From CAZEKB01 sp964512225 (lineage in GTDB: Bacteria > Myxococcota_A > UBA796 > UBA9615), in NCBI GenBank assembly GCA_964512225.1, contig CAZEKB010000016.1:15755-79754 (forward strand): 64,000 bases of DNA, in the 5' to 3' direction. Shown here piece after piece: positions 1 to 8,400 of this stretch (its first letter is position 1; every line of letters begins with the position of its first letter). The position numbers and the translations under genes are program-made. The notes under the pieces were generated by a model. That model did not search any database. It was not told the DNA's origin and worked only from the letters and a program-made list of their open reading frames with translations.

Positions 1-526
1 CCCCGACCATCACGTTGGCGGGCTTGAGGTCCCGGTGCACGACGCCGACGCTGTGGGCGAACGCCATCGCCTCGCATACGTCCAGGAAGTGCCGGAGCAA
101 CCCCAGCCGCCCCTGCAGGCCGTCGCTCGCCCGCATGGCCGCCCCCAGGGTGCGGCCGCGCACGAGGCGCATCGTGTAGTAGAGGCGCCCGTCCGCGCCC
201 ACCCCGGCGTCGAACACGGGGACGATCGACGGGTGGTCGAGGGCCGCGGTGATCGCCGCCTCGTGGGCCAGCCGCGTCGCCCCGGGCGACCCCGGGGGTG
301 CGTCCGTCACCATCTCCTTGAAGGCGACCTCCCGGCCCAGTCGACGGTCCCGGGCCACGAGCACGCGGCCCATCCCGCCCCAGCCGAGCTCGGCGCCCCG
401 CTCGTAGCGCTCGTCCTCCCCCAGGCCGAACGCGTGGGGCCGCTCGTCGGCCGAGTCGGCCTCGCGCCAGTCGACGCCGCTGCCCGGGGTCGGGCCGCTG
501 CCGGCGTCCCAGGGGTCCCCGGTCAG
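1..526 (-). CDS. Ser/Thr protein kinase, N-terminal part (cut by window edge)
   Basis: The minus strand encodes the N-lobe and catalytic loop of a Hanks-type kinase: a glycine-rich loop (ELGWGGMGRV), the VAIK-type lysine in a VAFKEM context, and the loop HRDLKPANVMVG, which is the last thing before the window edge. The rest of the catalytic domain lies outside the window. The reading frame has no ATG, GTG or TTG near its 5' end. The best-placed start is a CTG at 526-524 that overlaps the TGA of the FHA gene in the order CTGA, but this start is a guess. Overlap with an FHA gene suggests that the kinase and a phosphothreonine reader are made together. The kinase identity is secure; the substrate is unknown. 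Confidence 0.85.
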   Translation of the reverse strand, partial: MTGDPWDAGSGPTPGSGVDWREADSADERPHAFGLGEDERYERGAELGWGGMGRVLVARDRRLGREVAFKEMVTDAPPGSPGATRLAHEAAITAALDHPSIVPVFDAGVGADGRLYYTMRLVRGRTLGAAMRASDGLQGRLGLLRHFLDVCEAMAFAHSVGVVHRDLKPANVMVG

Positions 527-1422
527 GTCCGGTCCTCCACCCGGTCGCCCTCGTACAGGACGAGCTCCAGGTGGCCGTGCCGATCGCTGCGCACCAGGTC
601 CGGCCGCACGCGCGCCTCGCGCAGCTTGCGCCGCAGCCGGGCGAGGTTCGTATCCCACTTGCCGCGGCGGAGCGTGGAGCCCGAGTCGGTCTTCCAGAGC
701 TCGCCCGCGAGCACCTCCCAGTGCACGGGTCCGTCGAAGGCCACGAGCTCGCTGAGGATGCGCGCCGAGAGGCCCGAGAGCGTGAGCACCTCCTCGCCCG
801 GACGATGGACGTGCACGGTGTCGAAGCGGGCCTCGATGCGCAGCGGACGGTAGACCCCCGAGCCCACGAACGTCGGCGACTGCCCGGCGGACTCGAGCGG
901 CATCGAGATGCAGCGGAAGGTCCTGTCCCCGACCTCGAAGGTGCCGCCCGGTCCCAGCTCCGCGGGGGGGGCTCCGGGGACGCGGACGCGGAACACGTCG
1001 CCCGTCGAGTACAGCCACGCGGCGGCGTCGCCCGCGTACTTCGGCACCAGCCGGGGCCGCGGCGCGAGGTGCAGCGACGACACTCCGGAGAGCACGTGGG
1101 GGGGCAGGCCGGGCCCCTCGATGCCGAGGACGGCGCCGGGCAGCTCCACCGCCTCGACGCCCAGCGCGAGGCCCCGCGCCACCTCGATCTCCATGCCGGG
1201 CTGGAGCTCGACGTCCGACGTGGGGCGCTGCTCCACCGCGAACCGTCCGCGCAGGGCGAGCAGGCGCAGGGAGCGGCCGCGCAGGGACACCAGGGCGTGC
1301 GCCTCGGAGATCCGTTCGTCGTCGAGCTGCAGGGCGGCGGACGCGAGGCGTCCCACGAAGTCGCCGTGGCCCAGCTCGCGGATCGAGCCGTCGGGGAGCA
1401 GGAAGCGGACGAAGGCGCGCAC
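523..1422 (-). CDS. FHA domain protein with C-terminal winged-helix (OmpR/PhoB-type) region
   Basis: This 299-residue protein starts at a GTG. The N-terminal ~95 residues look like a forkhead-associated fold (VGRLASAALQLDDERISEAHALVSLRG matches the GR...SxxHAxV core), which reads phosphothreonine. The C-terminal ~80 residues (LSARILSELVAFDGPVHWEV, then NLARLRRKLREA and RSDRHGHLELVL) resemble the DNA-binding winged helix of OmpR/PhoB regulators. The middle has no recognised domain. The gene overlaps the downstream Ser/Thr kinase by 4 nt, so a kinase-to-transcription-factor pair is likely. FHA is well supported; the winged helix rests on motif resemblance only. Confidence 0.78.
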   Translation of the reverse strand: MRAFVRFLLPDGSIRELGHGDFVGRLASAALQLDDERISEAHALVSLRGRSLRLLALRGRFAVEQRPTSDVELQPGMEIEVARGLALGVEAVELPGAVLGIEGPGLPPHVLSGVSSLHLAPRPRLVPKYAGDAAAWLYSTGDVFRVRVPGAPPAELGPGGTFEVGDRTFRCISMPLESAGQSPTFVGSGVYRPLRIEARFDTVHVHRPGEEVLTLSGLSARILSELVAFDGPVHWEVLAGELWKTDSGSTLRRGKWDTNLARLRRKLREARVRPDLVRSDRHGHLELVLYEGDRVEDRT

Positions 1423-1544
1423 GGGCTCCGGACTCGAGGGGGGGAACGGGACACGTAGGTTACCTGACCGGAGCTCGGCGACGGGGACGCGGGCGCCCCG
1501 ATCCGGACCGACCGGCCGCCGAACAATCCAGTGATTTCAGGTAG

Positions 1545-1574
1545 TTGGCGGGCCGCCCCCGGGGCGGATAAGAT
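1545..1574 (+). promoter_or_regulatory. Candidate sigma70-like promoter for the HEAT-repeat gene
   Basis: TTGGCG (1545-1550) and TAAGAT (1569-1574) are separated by 18 nt, and the ATG follows at 1584, so the leader would be only a few bases long. It lies in the 161-nt divergent gap between the FHA gene and the HEAT gene. Assignment is by motif and spacing only. Confidence 0.3.
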
Positions 1575-1583
1575 GCGCGTCCC

Positions 1584-2861
1584 ATGACGCCCCCCCTGTC
1601 GTTTCGAGATCGACTCAAGACCAAGGTGAAGCTCCGCCTCGCGGGCGACGACCTGGAGGCGCTCGTCACGAACCGCGCCCGGGGCCGCATCCGCTGGCTG
1701 GCGAAGTACCACTCGGACCCCGTCCTGCGGTTCCGCGCGCTGCGCAACCTCGCCGAGCTGCTCGACCCCGACTCCGAGGATCTCTTCTTCGAGATCCTCG
1801 GGTCCCAGCCCGGCGACATGCCGCCGCAGATCCTCTGCGCCGCCGCGGACGCCGTGGGTCGTCTCCTCCACGGCGACGCCCTCGTGCCCCTGCAGAAGCT
1901 CCTCCGCCCCAACCGCCCGGTGTCGGTCTGTCTCGCCGCCGGGCGGGCCCTCGCGCGCCTGGAGCGCCCCGAGGGCTGGGCGTCGATCCGCAAGTGGGTC
2001 GAGTCCACGGCCGCCGACCGCGTCCCCCTGCTCCCGGACGAGCGCGACGCCCTCGATCCCACGCGCCGGGAGCCCGCCGGGACCGCCGAGCTCGCCTGGG
2101 TGCTGGCCCCCCTCTACGCCGACAAGGACGGCCGCTGGCTGGGGTCGAAGTCCAGCACCTGGCTGAAGTCGGACAAGCCGGTCCCGCGGATGTCCAGCGA
2201 CAAGGGCTCGGACAAGATCGTCGCCCAGACGCTGCGGCTGTCCCTGGAGAAGAAGGACTTCGAGGACTCGGAGTTCGTCGACCGCGTGCTGCGGCTCGGG
2301 ACCTTGTCGCGCGAACGCGACGGCGATCTGCTCCGCGCCCTCCTGACGAAGCAGCCCGACGGGCTCCGGCGTCGGGCGGTGCTCATGGCGCTGGGGCTGC
2401 AGGCCGATCCGCGCAGCCGCGAGATCCTGGAGCGGGAGCTCGAGGCCGCGGACGAACCCGAGGTCGCGGCGGACATCATCCGCGCCCTCGGTCGCCTCGG
2501 CTGGGAGGCCGCGGCGCCCGCGATCGGGAGCGCCCGCAACCGGTTCCCCGACTCCGTCGTGCGTCGCAACGCCGCGTGGTCGCTGGGCGAGATCGGCGGC
2601 GAGCAGGCGGTCAACCTGATGTGCGCCTGGGTCCGGGGCAAGTCCGGCGGGTCGGCCGACGGCGCCGCCGAGGAGCGCCTGGGCGACGAAGTGATGGCGG
2701 CCGAGGACGAGCTCGAGACGATCGGGCGGGCCCTGCAGCGCACCGGAATCCTGGGGCGGGAGGCGATCCGCGGAGCGGTGACGATCGCGAAGGCGGGCCG
2801 CGGAGAGCGGAAGCGCTGGGACGTCGTAGCGGGGGTCGCCGGGGTCGCGGGCGCCAACTGA
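1584..2861 (+). CDS. HEAT-repeat protein
   Basis: This is a 425-residue soluble protein without signal peptide or membrane segment. It consists largely of helical pairs of HEAT/PBS-lyase type, for example FRALRNLAELLDPDSEDLFF, ILCAAADAVGRLLHGDALVP, AADIIRALGRLGWEAAAPAI and VVRRNAAWSLGEIGGEQAV, with a charged, Lys- and Asp-rich insert around residues 190-245. Such repeats form a curved scaffold for protein binding; some relatives are phycobilin lyases, but nothing here supports that activity. The gene stands alone, divergent from the FHA/kinase pair, and is followed 7 nt after its stop by a GC-rich hairpin. Function is unknown. Confidence 0.85.
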   Translation: MTPPLSFRDRLKTKVKLRLAGDDLEALVTNRARGRIRWLAKYHSDPVLRFRALRNLAELLDPDSEDLFFEILGSQPGDMPPQILCAAADAVGRLLHGDALVPLQKLLRPNRPVSVCLAAGRALARLERPEGWASIRKWVESTAADRVPLLPDERDALDPTRREPAGTAELAWVLAPLYADKDGRWLGSKSSTWLKSDKPVPRMSSDKGSDKIVAQTLRLSLEKKDFEDSEFVDRVLRLGTLSRERDGDLLRALLTKQPDGLRRRAVLMALGLQADPRSREILERELEAADEPEVAADIIRALGRLGWEAAAPAIGSARNRFPDSVVRRNAAWSLGEIGGEQAVNLMCAWVRGKSGGSADGAAEERLGDEVMAAEDELETIGRALQRTGILGREAIRGAVTIAKAGRGERKRWDVVAGVAGVAGAN

Positions 2862-2868
2862 TCATGTA

Positions 2869-2885
2869 GGGGGACGCAGTCCCCC
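2869..2885 (+). terminator. GC hairpin just after the HEAT gene
   Basis: GGGGGA (2869-2874) and TCCCCC (2880-2885) form a perfect 6-bp stem with loop CGCAG, 7 nt after the stop codon. There is no T-tract, so its role as a terminator is inferred from position. Confidence 0.45.
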
Positions 2886-3090
2886 ACTCCCAGCTCGTTG
2901 CGGTCGAGCAGGCCGTTGCGGTCGGTGCTTCGGTCGTGCGTCGCGAGGTCGATCCCGACCACGGCCGTCGTCATGGGGATGGAGGGAGAGTGTCGTCGCA
3001 TGCGGCCTCCTGAGGTGTCGCGGCATTGCCACGAACAGCTTCCTCAGGAGCTGAAGGACGTGGGGCTTCCGCCCCATAGGATTCTCAGGG
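2886..3090. other. Structured intergenic stretch with inverted repeats and a possible gene remnant
   Basis: The arms CTCCTGAGG (3007-3015) and CCTCAGGAG (3042-3050) form a perfect 9-bp inverted repeat with a 26-nt spacer. TGGGGC (3061-3066) and GCCCCA (3071-3076) form a 6-bp hairpin with a TTCC loop. On the minus strand, AGGAGG (3011-3006) stands 4 nt before an ATG at 3001. The reading frame contains TDRNGLLDRNEL, close to an EF-hand loop, and then runs antisense into the HEAT gene. This could be the decayed start of an exported Ca-binding protein, or chance. No intact gene is seen. Confidence 0.35.
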
Positions 3091-3136
3091 CGGCAAGAAC
3101 CCGCCCGGTTCGCCGAAACACCCCGGTTTGTTGCCG
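3091..3136 (-). repeat. Dispersed palindromic element, copy A
   Basis: This 46-bp element has ends CGGCAA and TTGCCG. Read on the minus strand it closely matches the element at 37488-37532; the shared core includes TGTTTCGGCGAACCGGGC exactly. It lies 11 nt past the stop of the minus-strand DUF4388 gene. It resembles bacterial REP-type elements in size, symmetry and 3'-intergenic position. No transposase is seen nearby. Confidence 0.65.
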
Positions 3137-3147
3137 GGGAGGCGTTT

Positions 3148-5154
3148 CTAGTCGTCTGTGCCGAGCGCGTTCATCTGCTTGAAGAGCGCCTGCATGCGGC
3201 CCTCGCCGGGCTGCTTGGCTTTCGCGATCTCGGGCCGGGACATCGCCTGCCGCGCGTTCCTGCGGGCTTCCCCCGCTTCGGCGACGCCGGGGTCGAGGTC
3301 GAGCACCCGCTCGTAGCAGGCCTTCACGTACGCGAAGTCGTTCTTGAACAGCGCCATCTGCGCCTGCTTGTCGAGCAGATCCACCGCCATCAGCAGCTGA
3401 TCGTCGCCCACGTGACCCTTGCGCGCGGCCTTGCGCCCGCGCTTGTCCGAGAGCTGCTTGAACAGGGCGTCCGCCTTGGCCTTGATCTCGGCCATCAGCT
3501 CCTTGATGCGGCTGTCGGCGACCTTCCCGAAGCGCTCCATGCCGTACTCCGCCAGCACCCGCTCGTAGCCCATCTTGAGCTCGTAGGGGGTCGACGACCA
3601 GTGGGCGTACAGCGCCTCGAACGAATCGCGACGCTCGAGGTCCCGCTTGCCCAGCCAGAGCGTGCGCTCGGCGCGGTTCCGCTTGCTGATCTCGCCCTCT
3701 TCCTCCACGAACTCGACGAGCCCCATGCCCTCCAGCGCCGACAGCAGCCGCAGCAGGGGCCGCTCGAGCATCCCGCCGTAGGCCACGAGCTCGCCGATCG
3801 TCCAGCCCGCGGGGATCATCTCGAAGACCACGAAGGACTCGTTCTCCTTCAGCTTCAGCTGCTTGAACAGGTGCTTGCGCGGCTGCACGAGCTTGACGTG
3901 GTGCTTGTAGAAAGGCTCGCACTCGCGGATCAGCAGCTCGTTGTCGCGCGCGGCCTGCGCCTTCCGCTCGGAGTCCATGAGCACCTCGACGGCGTTCACG
4001 GGCGTGTTTCGGAAGATCGAGCGCACGGCGGGGACGTCGTGGAACGACCACGTGCCGAAGTTCGTGCCGATGAGGTTGCGGGTGATGCGTTCGGCCCGCT
4101 TGCTGAGCGCCGCGTCGAGCGTCGCGCGGGTGAGCTTCCCCTGGGAGACGAGGTACTCGCCCGCGCGCATCCCCAGGAGCTTGCTCATGCGCACGCCCTC
4201 GACCCAGACCGCCATGTCGAGCCCGCCCGCGACGAGCGCGTCCGACAGGTACTCGCCCGCGTGCGGCGTGTCGCCCGCGAAGTGCACCGGGCCCCCGTCC
4301 ACGAAGTACGCCCACCGGATCTCGCGGAACGCGTGCACGACGAGGATGCCGGTGGCCCTGTCCGTCGTGAGCTGCAGGACGACGTCGCGCCAGGTCTCGT
4401 CTCCGAACACCCCCTTCGACGCCGCCGCGGGCATGAGCGCCTCGGCGGTCTTGCTCGCCGGACCGCCGAGCCCGGCGACGACCCGGATGTCCGTGAGGTC
4501 CCCGACCTTCGGCGGCGCCTGGGCAGGGGCCGCGGCGCGGGCGCGGGGCTTGAAGGACGCCCCGCCGGGGGTGAACTTCGCGCCCCCGGGGCTGAACTTG
4601 GCGGCCTTCGGCGTGAACTTCCCGCCCCCCGGGCTGAACTTGGCGGCCTTCGGCGTGAACTTCGACTTCGGCGCGGGCTGCGGCGGGGTCTCGTCGCGCC
4701 CCCCCGCGGCGGCCTCCTCCACGGCTTCGGGCGCGGCCTCGGCGGCGGGCTCCACGGCTGCCTCGGCGGGCTCCTCGGGGGCGGGGGCCGGGTCCGACGC
4801 GGCGACGGGCGCCGCCTCCTGCTCCTCGACGGGCGCGTGGGATCCGGTGGAGGACGTCTCGTCGCCCACCAACGCGTCCGCGGCCTCCGCGATCCCGAGC
4901 TCCACCAGCCGCTCCCGCGCGGTGGCGTCGAGGCCCCGCAGCTGGATGACGGAGATCCCCACGGATGCCTGGGCCACGTACCCGGCGATCGTGACCAGCG
5001 TCGGCGAGAAGCCGGGCTGGAGCGTGACCTCCACGTCCTCGCCCTCCTTGGGGACGGGGTGCACCGACGCGAAGATCACGCCGTGCTTGAGGTGCTGGTT
5101 CCACTTCTTCTGGAGCGCCTCGAACGTGGGCATCTTGAGGACGATCCGGGTCAC
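3148..5154 (-). CDS. PilZ-like / DUF4388 (PATAN) protein with C-terminal TPR-like region
   Basis: This 668-residue protein likely begins at a GTG (5154) overlapping the previous stop as GTGA; an ATG at 5133 is the alternative. Residues ~8-95 resemble the PilZ-like module common in myxobacterial regulators. Residues 100-165 are an Ala/Glu/Pro-rich linker. Residues 165-203 hold a repeated basic motif (KFTPKAAKFSPGG, twice, then shortened copies). Residues ~250-375 match DUF4388 (RATGILVVHAFREIRWAYFV, GEYLVSQGKLT). Near the C-terminus FVKACYERVLDLDP-like sequence (actual YVKACYERVLDLDP) suggests a TPR, preceded by a J-domain-like helix pair lacking HPD. It is probably a cytoplasmic signalling adaptor. 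It is the last gene of the tamAB run. Confidence 0.8.
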   Translation of the reverse strand: MTRIVLKMPTFEALQKKWNQHLKHGVIFASVHPVPKEGEDVEVTLQPGFSPTLVTIAGYVAQASVGISVIQLRGLDATARERLVELGIAEAADALVGDETSSTGSHAPVEEQEAAPVAASDPAPAPEEPAEAAVEPAAEAAPEAVEEAAAGGRDETPPQPAPKSKFTPKAAKFSPGGGKFTPKAAKFSPGGAKFTPGGASFKPRARAAAPAQAPPKVGDLTDIRVVAGLGGPASKTAEALMPAAASKGVFGDETWRDVVLQLTTDRATGILVVHAFREIRWAYFVDGGPVHFAGDTPHAGEYLSDALVAGGLDMAVWVEGVRMSKLLGMRAGEYLVSQGKLTRATLDAALSKRAERITRNLIGTNFGTWSFHDVPAVRSIFRNTPVNAVEVLMDSERKAQAARDNELLIRECEPFYKHHVKLVQPRKHLFKQLKLKENESFVVFEMIPAGWTIGELVAYGGMLERPLLRLLSALEGMGLVEFVEEEGEISKRNRAERTLWLGKRDLERRDSFEALYAHWSSTPYELKMGYERVLAEYGMERFGKVADSRIKELMAEIKAKADALFKQLSDKRGRKAARKGHVGDDQLLMAVDLLDKQAQMALFKNDFAYVKACYERVLDLDPGVAEAGEARRNARQAMSRPEIAKAKQPGEGRMQALFKQMNALGTDD

Positions 5155-5399
5155 TGCTGCTCCGGGGAGGACGTGTCGTCGTCGCCGTAGGCCGCGAGCT
5201 CCGCGGCGGCACCCCGCGCGCGCAGCCATCGGAAGCCGTTGAGCGCGGTGAAGAAGACGCCCAGACCCAGCAGCGTGGCCGCGGTCTGGTCGGGGCTCAT
5301 GCCGGGGAAGATCACCTGACCCGAGTGGGCCTCGGTGTTGTAGGCGTACACGCCCACGCCGACGAAGAGGAAGATCAAACCCGTCATGAATCCGGACAT
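5151..5399 (-). CDS. Small two-segment membrane protein
   Basis: This 82-residue protein has a hydrophobic N-terminal segment (MTGLIFLFVGVGVYAY), a short polar stretch with NTEAHSGQVIFPGMSPDQ, a second hydrophobic segment (TAATLLGLGVFFTALNGF) and a charged C-terminal tail. No family was recognised. It lies 18 nt after tamB and its TGA overlaps the GTG of the DUF4388 gene. This placement in the operon is the main support that it is real and envelope-related. Confidence 0.75.
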   Translation of the reverse strand: MSGFMTGLIFLFVGVGVYAYNTEAHSGQVIFPGMSPDQTAATLLGLGVFFTALNGFRWLRARGAAAELAAYGDDDTSSPEQQ

Positions 5400-5417
5400 G
5401 GCTGAGGATCCTACCGG

Positions 5418-8400
5418 TCAGAAGCGCTGCTTGTAGACAACGTCGACGGACCCCTCCGCGCGGTCGCCCACCCGGGTCTTGAAGTAGAGGCCGCGGGTGA
5501 GGAGCACCTCGACTTCGGCCTCGACGCGGTTCTCGTCGTCCTCGCCCCCCCAGGTCCACCTCGTGATGACCACCACGCGCGGGTGGACGGCCTTGCCCGC
5601 CTCCACCGAACCGCTGGACACGTCGTCGCCGAGGTCGAGCTGGAAGATGTCGAGGGGCACGACCTTGTCCAGGAGCTTCGTCGTGAACCCGCTCAGGGCG
5701 CCGGAGACCGCGCGCGTCGTGGCGTTGCCCTCCGCGGCGGAGTGATCGCTGAGGGGTCGGCCCGTGAGGAGGACCGCGAGCATGTCCGCCTGGGAGTCGA
5801 ACGCGTCGGACTCGAAGGCGATCTCGGGGCCGCTGATCGCGCCCCCCACCACGACGGCGATCTCGCCGAAGCGGCTCGTATGCACGGCCCGGAGATCGAG
5901 CGCGGAGTCGCCCACGAGCCCCCCGAACTCGACGTTGCTGTCCGTGTCGAGGTCGAACTTCGCGGTGAGCACCTTCAGCTTGCTGTTCGTCTGCACCCCC
6001 ACGCTCCCCTGGAGGCGGGGCACGCCGTCCTTCAGCAGGATCCGGACGGTGCCTCGGGGGCGCACGTCGGGCTCGATCTTCCCGATGAGGTCGATGCCGC
6101 GGGCGAACGTCTTGCCCACCTGGTCGTCCGACGACTGGGCCAGCGCTTCGCCGACCCCGTAGGCCAGGCGCACCCGGTTGTTGACCCCGAGATCCACGGC
6201 GACGTCCACGTCCAGCAGGTCGACCAGGGTCGGCTCGGGCTCCTCGTCCGCCCGCTGGATCTGGCGCTCGGTCTCGCGTTCTCCGGGCCCGCGCTTCGAG
6301 TCGACGCGGTGCACGCGGATCGTCTCCGGCAGCGTCATCGGCTGCACGCTGCGCTGCACGTCGGCGGAGCCCATGTCCACCTTGAGATCGAGGACGTCCA
6401 CGTTCCCTCGCACGGCGAGCGCGGGCCACCGACCCTGGACGTTCAGGCGCGCGTCGACGAGCGTCTGCACCTCCTGCGAGTAGGTGAGCCAGGTCTTGTC
6501 GCCCGCCAGCTGCAGATCGATGTCGCCGAGGCGCCACCCGTCGAGCTGGATCCGGCCCCGCCCCTTCAGCCCCCCGGCGCGGGCCGCGTCGACGGGTCGG
6601 AAGGCGGCGTCGAGGGGATTCCGCAGGATCGGCAGGGTGTCGAAGTCGAACGACGTGATCTCGAGCCGGTCGGGGTCCAGGTCCGCGTTGAGGTGGATGT
6701 CCTCGTAGCAGATGGAGGTCCGCGAATAGCAGACGCGGGCGGGGTCGAGCACCAGGCGGACCGCCGGCTCGGGCCTCAGGAGGCTGCCGAGGACTTCGCC
6801 CTCCACGACGACCGCGCCCTCCGCTTCGATGATGTCCGGGATGAACGCGAGCAGGACCTCCAGGGGGAAGCCGTCGCCCTCGACGGTCGCGTGCAGCGAG
6901 TTGGGCGTCCCGAACATCTCGTCGAGGGTGCGGCTCCCGTCGAGGGCGGGCCGCACCACCGCCTTGGGTGTCACCCGGAGCGTCCCCCCGCTGTCGGGCT
7001 CGACGACGAGGCCCCCGTCGAGCTTCTCGTCGCCGACGTTCAGCACGATCTCCGCCGTCTTCAGGGAGCGGTCGCCCAGGGTCCCCCCGAGCAACGAGAG
7101 GTCCACCGCCGCCTTCGGGTCCGACAGCTGCCCCTCGAGGGCGACGCGGCCCCGCAGCGCCCCCTGCAGGGGCTCCATCGCGGGGACGAGCGCGTGCAGG
7201 ATCTCCAGCGGCAGGCGCCGGAACCCGCCCTCGACGGCGAGGTTGCTGAAGACGGGCGCGGCCGCGATGGGCTCGGGTCCGAGCCGGGCGAGGATCTGGT
7301 CGCCCAGCGCGGTGTCGGCGTCGGCGGCCAGCGAGAAGACGGTGCCCGCCGACGCGTCTCGGATGTGCGTGTCGCGCAGGGTGAGGTGACGATCGGCGAC
7401 CTGCACCCCCGCCGACAGGTGCACCCCGCGCTCCCGGAGCTTCAGGTCGGCGACGTCGAAGTCCCCGTCGATCTCGGGGGTCGCGGTGGTGCCCGATATT
7501 CGCAGGCTCCCGCGCACGTTGCCGCCCTCGGCCGCCTCGGGCAGCCCGATCGCCAGGCGGTCGGCCCAGTCCTGCAGGGGGTGCTGGAGCAGGTCCAGCT
7601 GGAGCGCCCACCGGCCGTCGGCGGGGATGACGACCGGCGCCGAGCCGTCGAGCCGGAGGTGCAGCGGCACCTGGTCGATCGCGAGGGCGGCGAGCTCCGA
7701 CACGGCGGCCTCGCCCTGCAGCTCGCCGGCCTTGGACTCCAGCCTGAGCCCGAGGTCGAACGGGCCGCGGCCCTTCGCCTGGATGGCCACGGCCGTCGCG
7801 TCGACCCGGAGCTCGGGGGCCGCGCGCGTGCCGTCGAGGGCCACGACGAGCGAGTCGACCGTGCCCCCGAGCCCGAGGCCCTCGGGGAGGAACGGAGCGA
7901 GGCGGTCGAGGTCCAGACCGGTGATCGTCAGGTCGAGGTCGAGGTCGCCGCGCGGGTCCCAGACACCGCCCGCGACCAGCTCGCCCGGGTTCAGATCGAA
8001 CGTGCCCGGGGTGGTCTCCACGCGGCCCCGCGTCGTGGTCAGGCGCATGCCGCCGCCGCGGACCCTCTCGCCGTCCCACTCGACGCCGAGGCCGTCGATG
8101 TCGAGCCGCAGGGTCGGCAGGTCGCCCCACGCGACGCGCCCGTTCGTGATGACGGCCCGGTCGTCCCCCTCGGTGGCCCGCAGCTCGTACAGCGCGGCCG
8201 TGTCCGTGCCCGTGGCCTCCACGACGACCTGCTCGAAGGCCAGCGCCCCCAGCGTCATCTCCCGGGCCGTGAACGCGACGTTCCCCGTCACCGCGGGCGG
8301 TCGCCCGTCTCGGCCGAGGGCGACCTCCAGGGTCCAGTCGCCGTCGATCCCGTCGAACAGCAGCCCTCCCACGGCCACGACGGTGCCCGAGATCGTCGAG

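Noticed and set aside
2870..3001. Start of an IS110-type transposase (TTAVVGIDLATH)
   Set aside because: Only a short GID resemblance. The rest does not match, and the EF-hand-like reading is at least as good; neither is strong.
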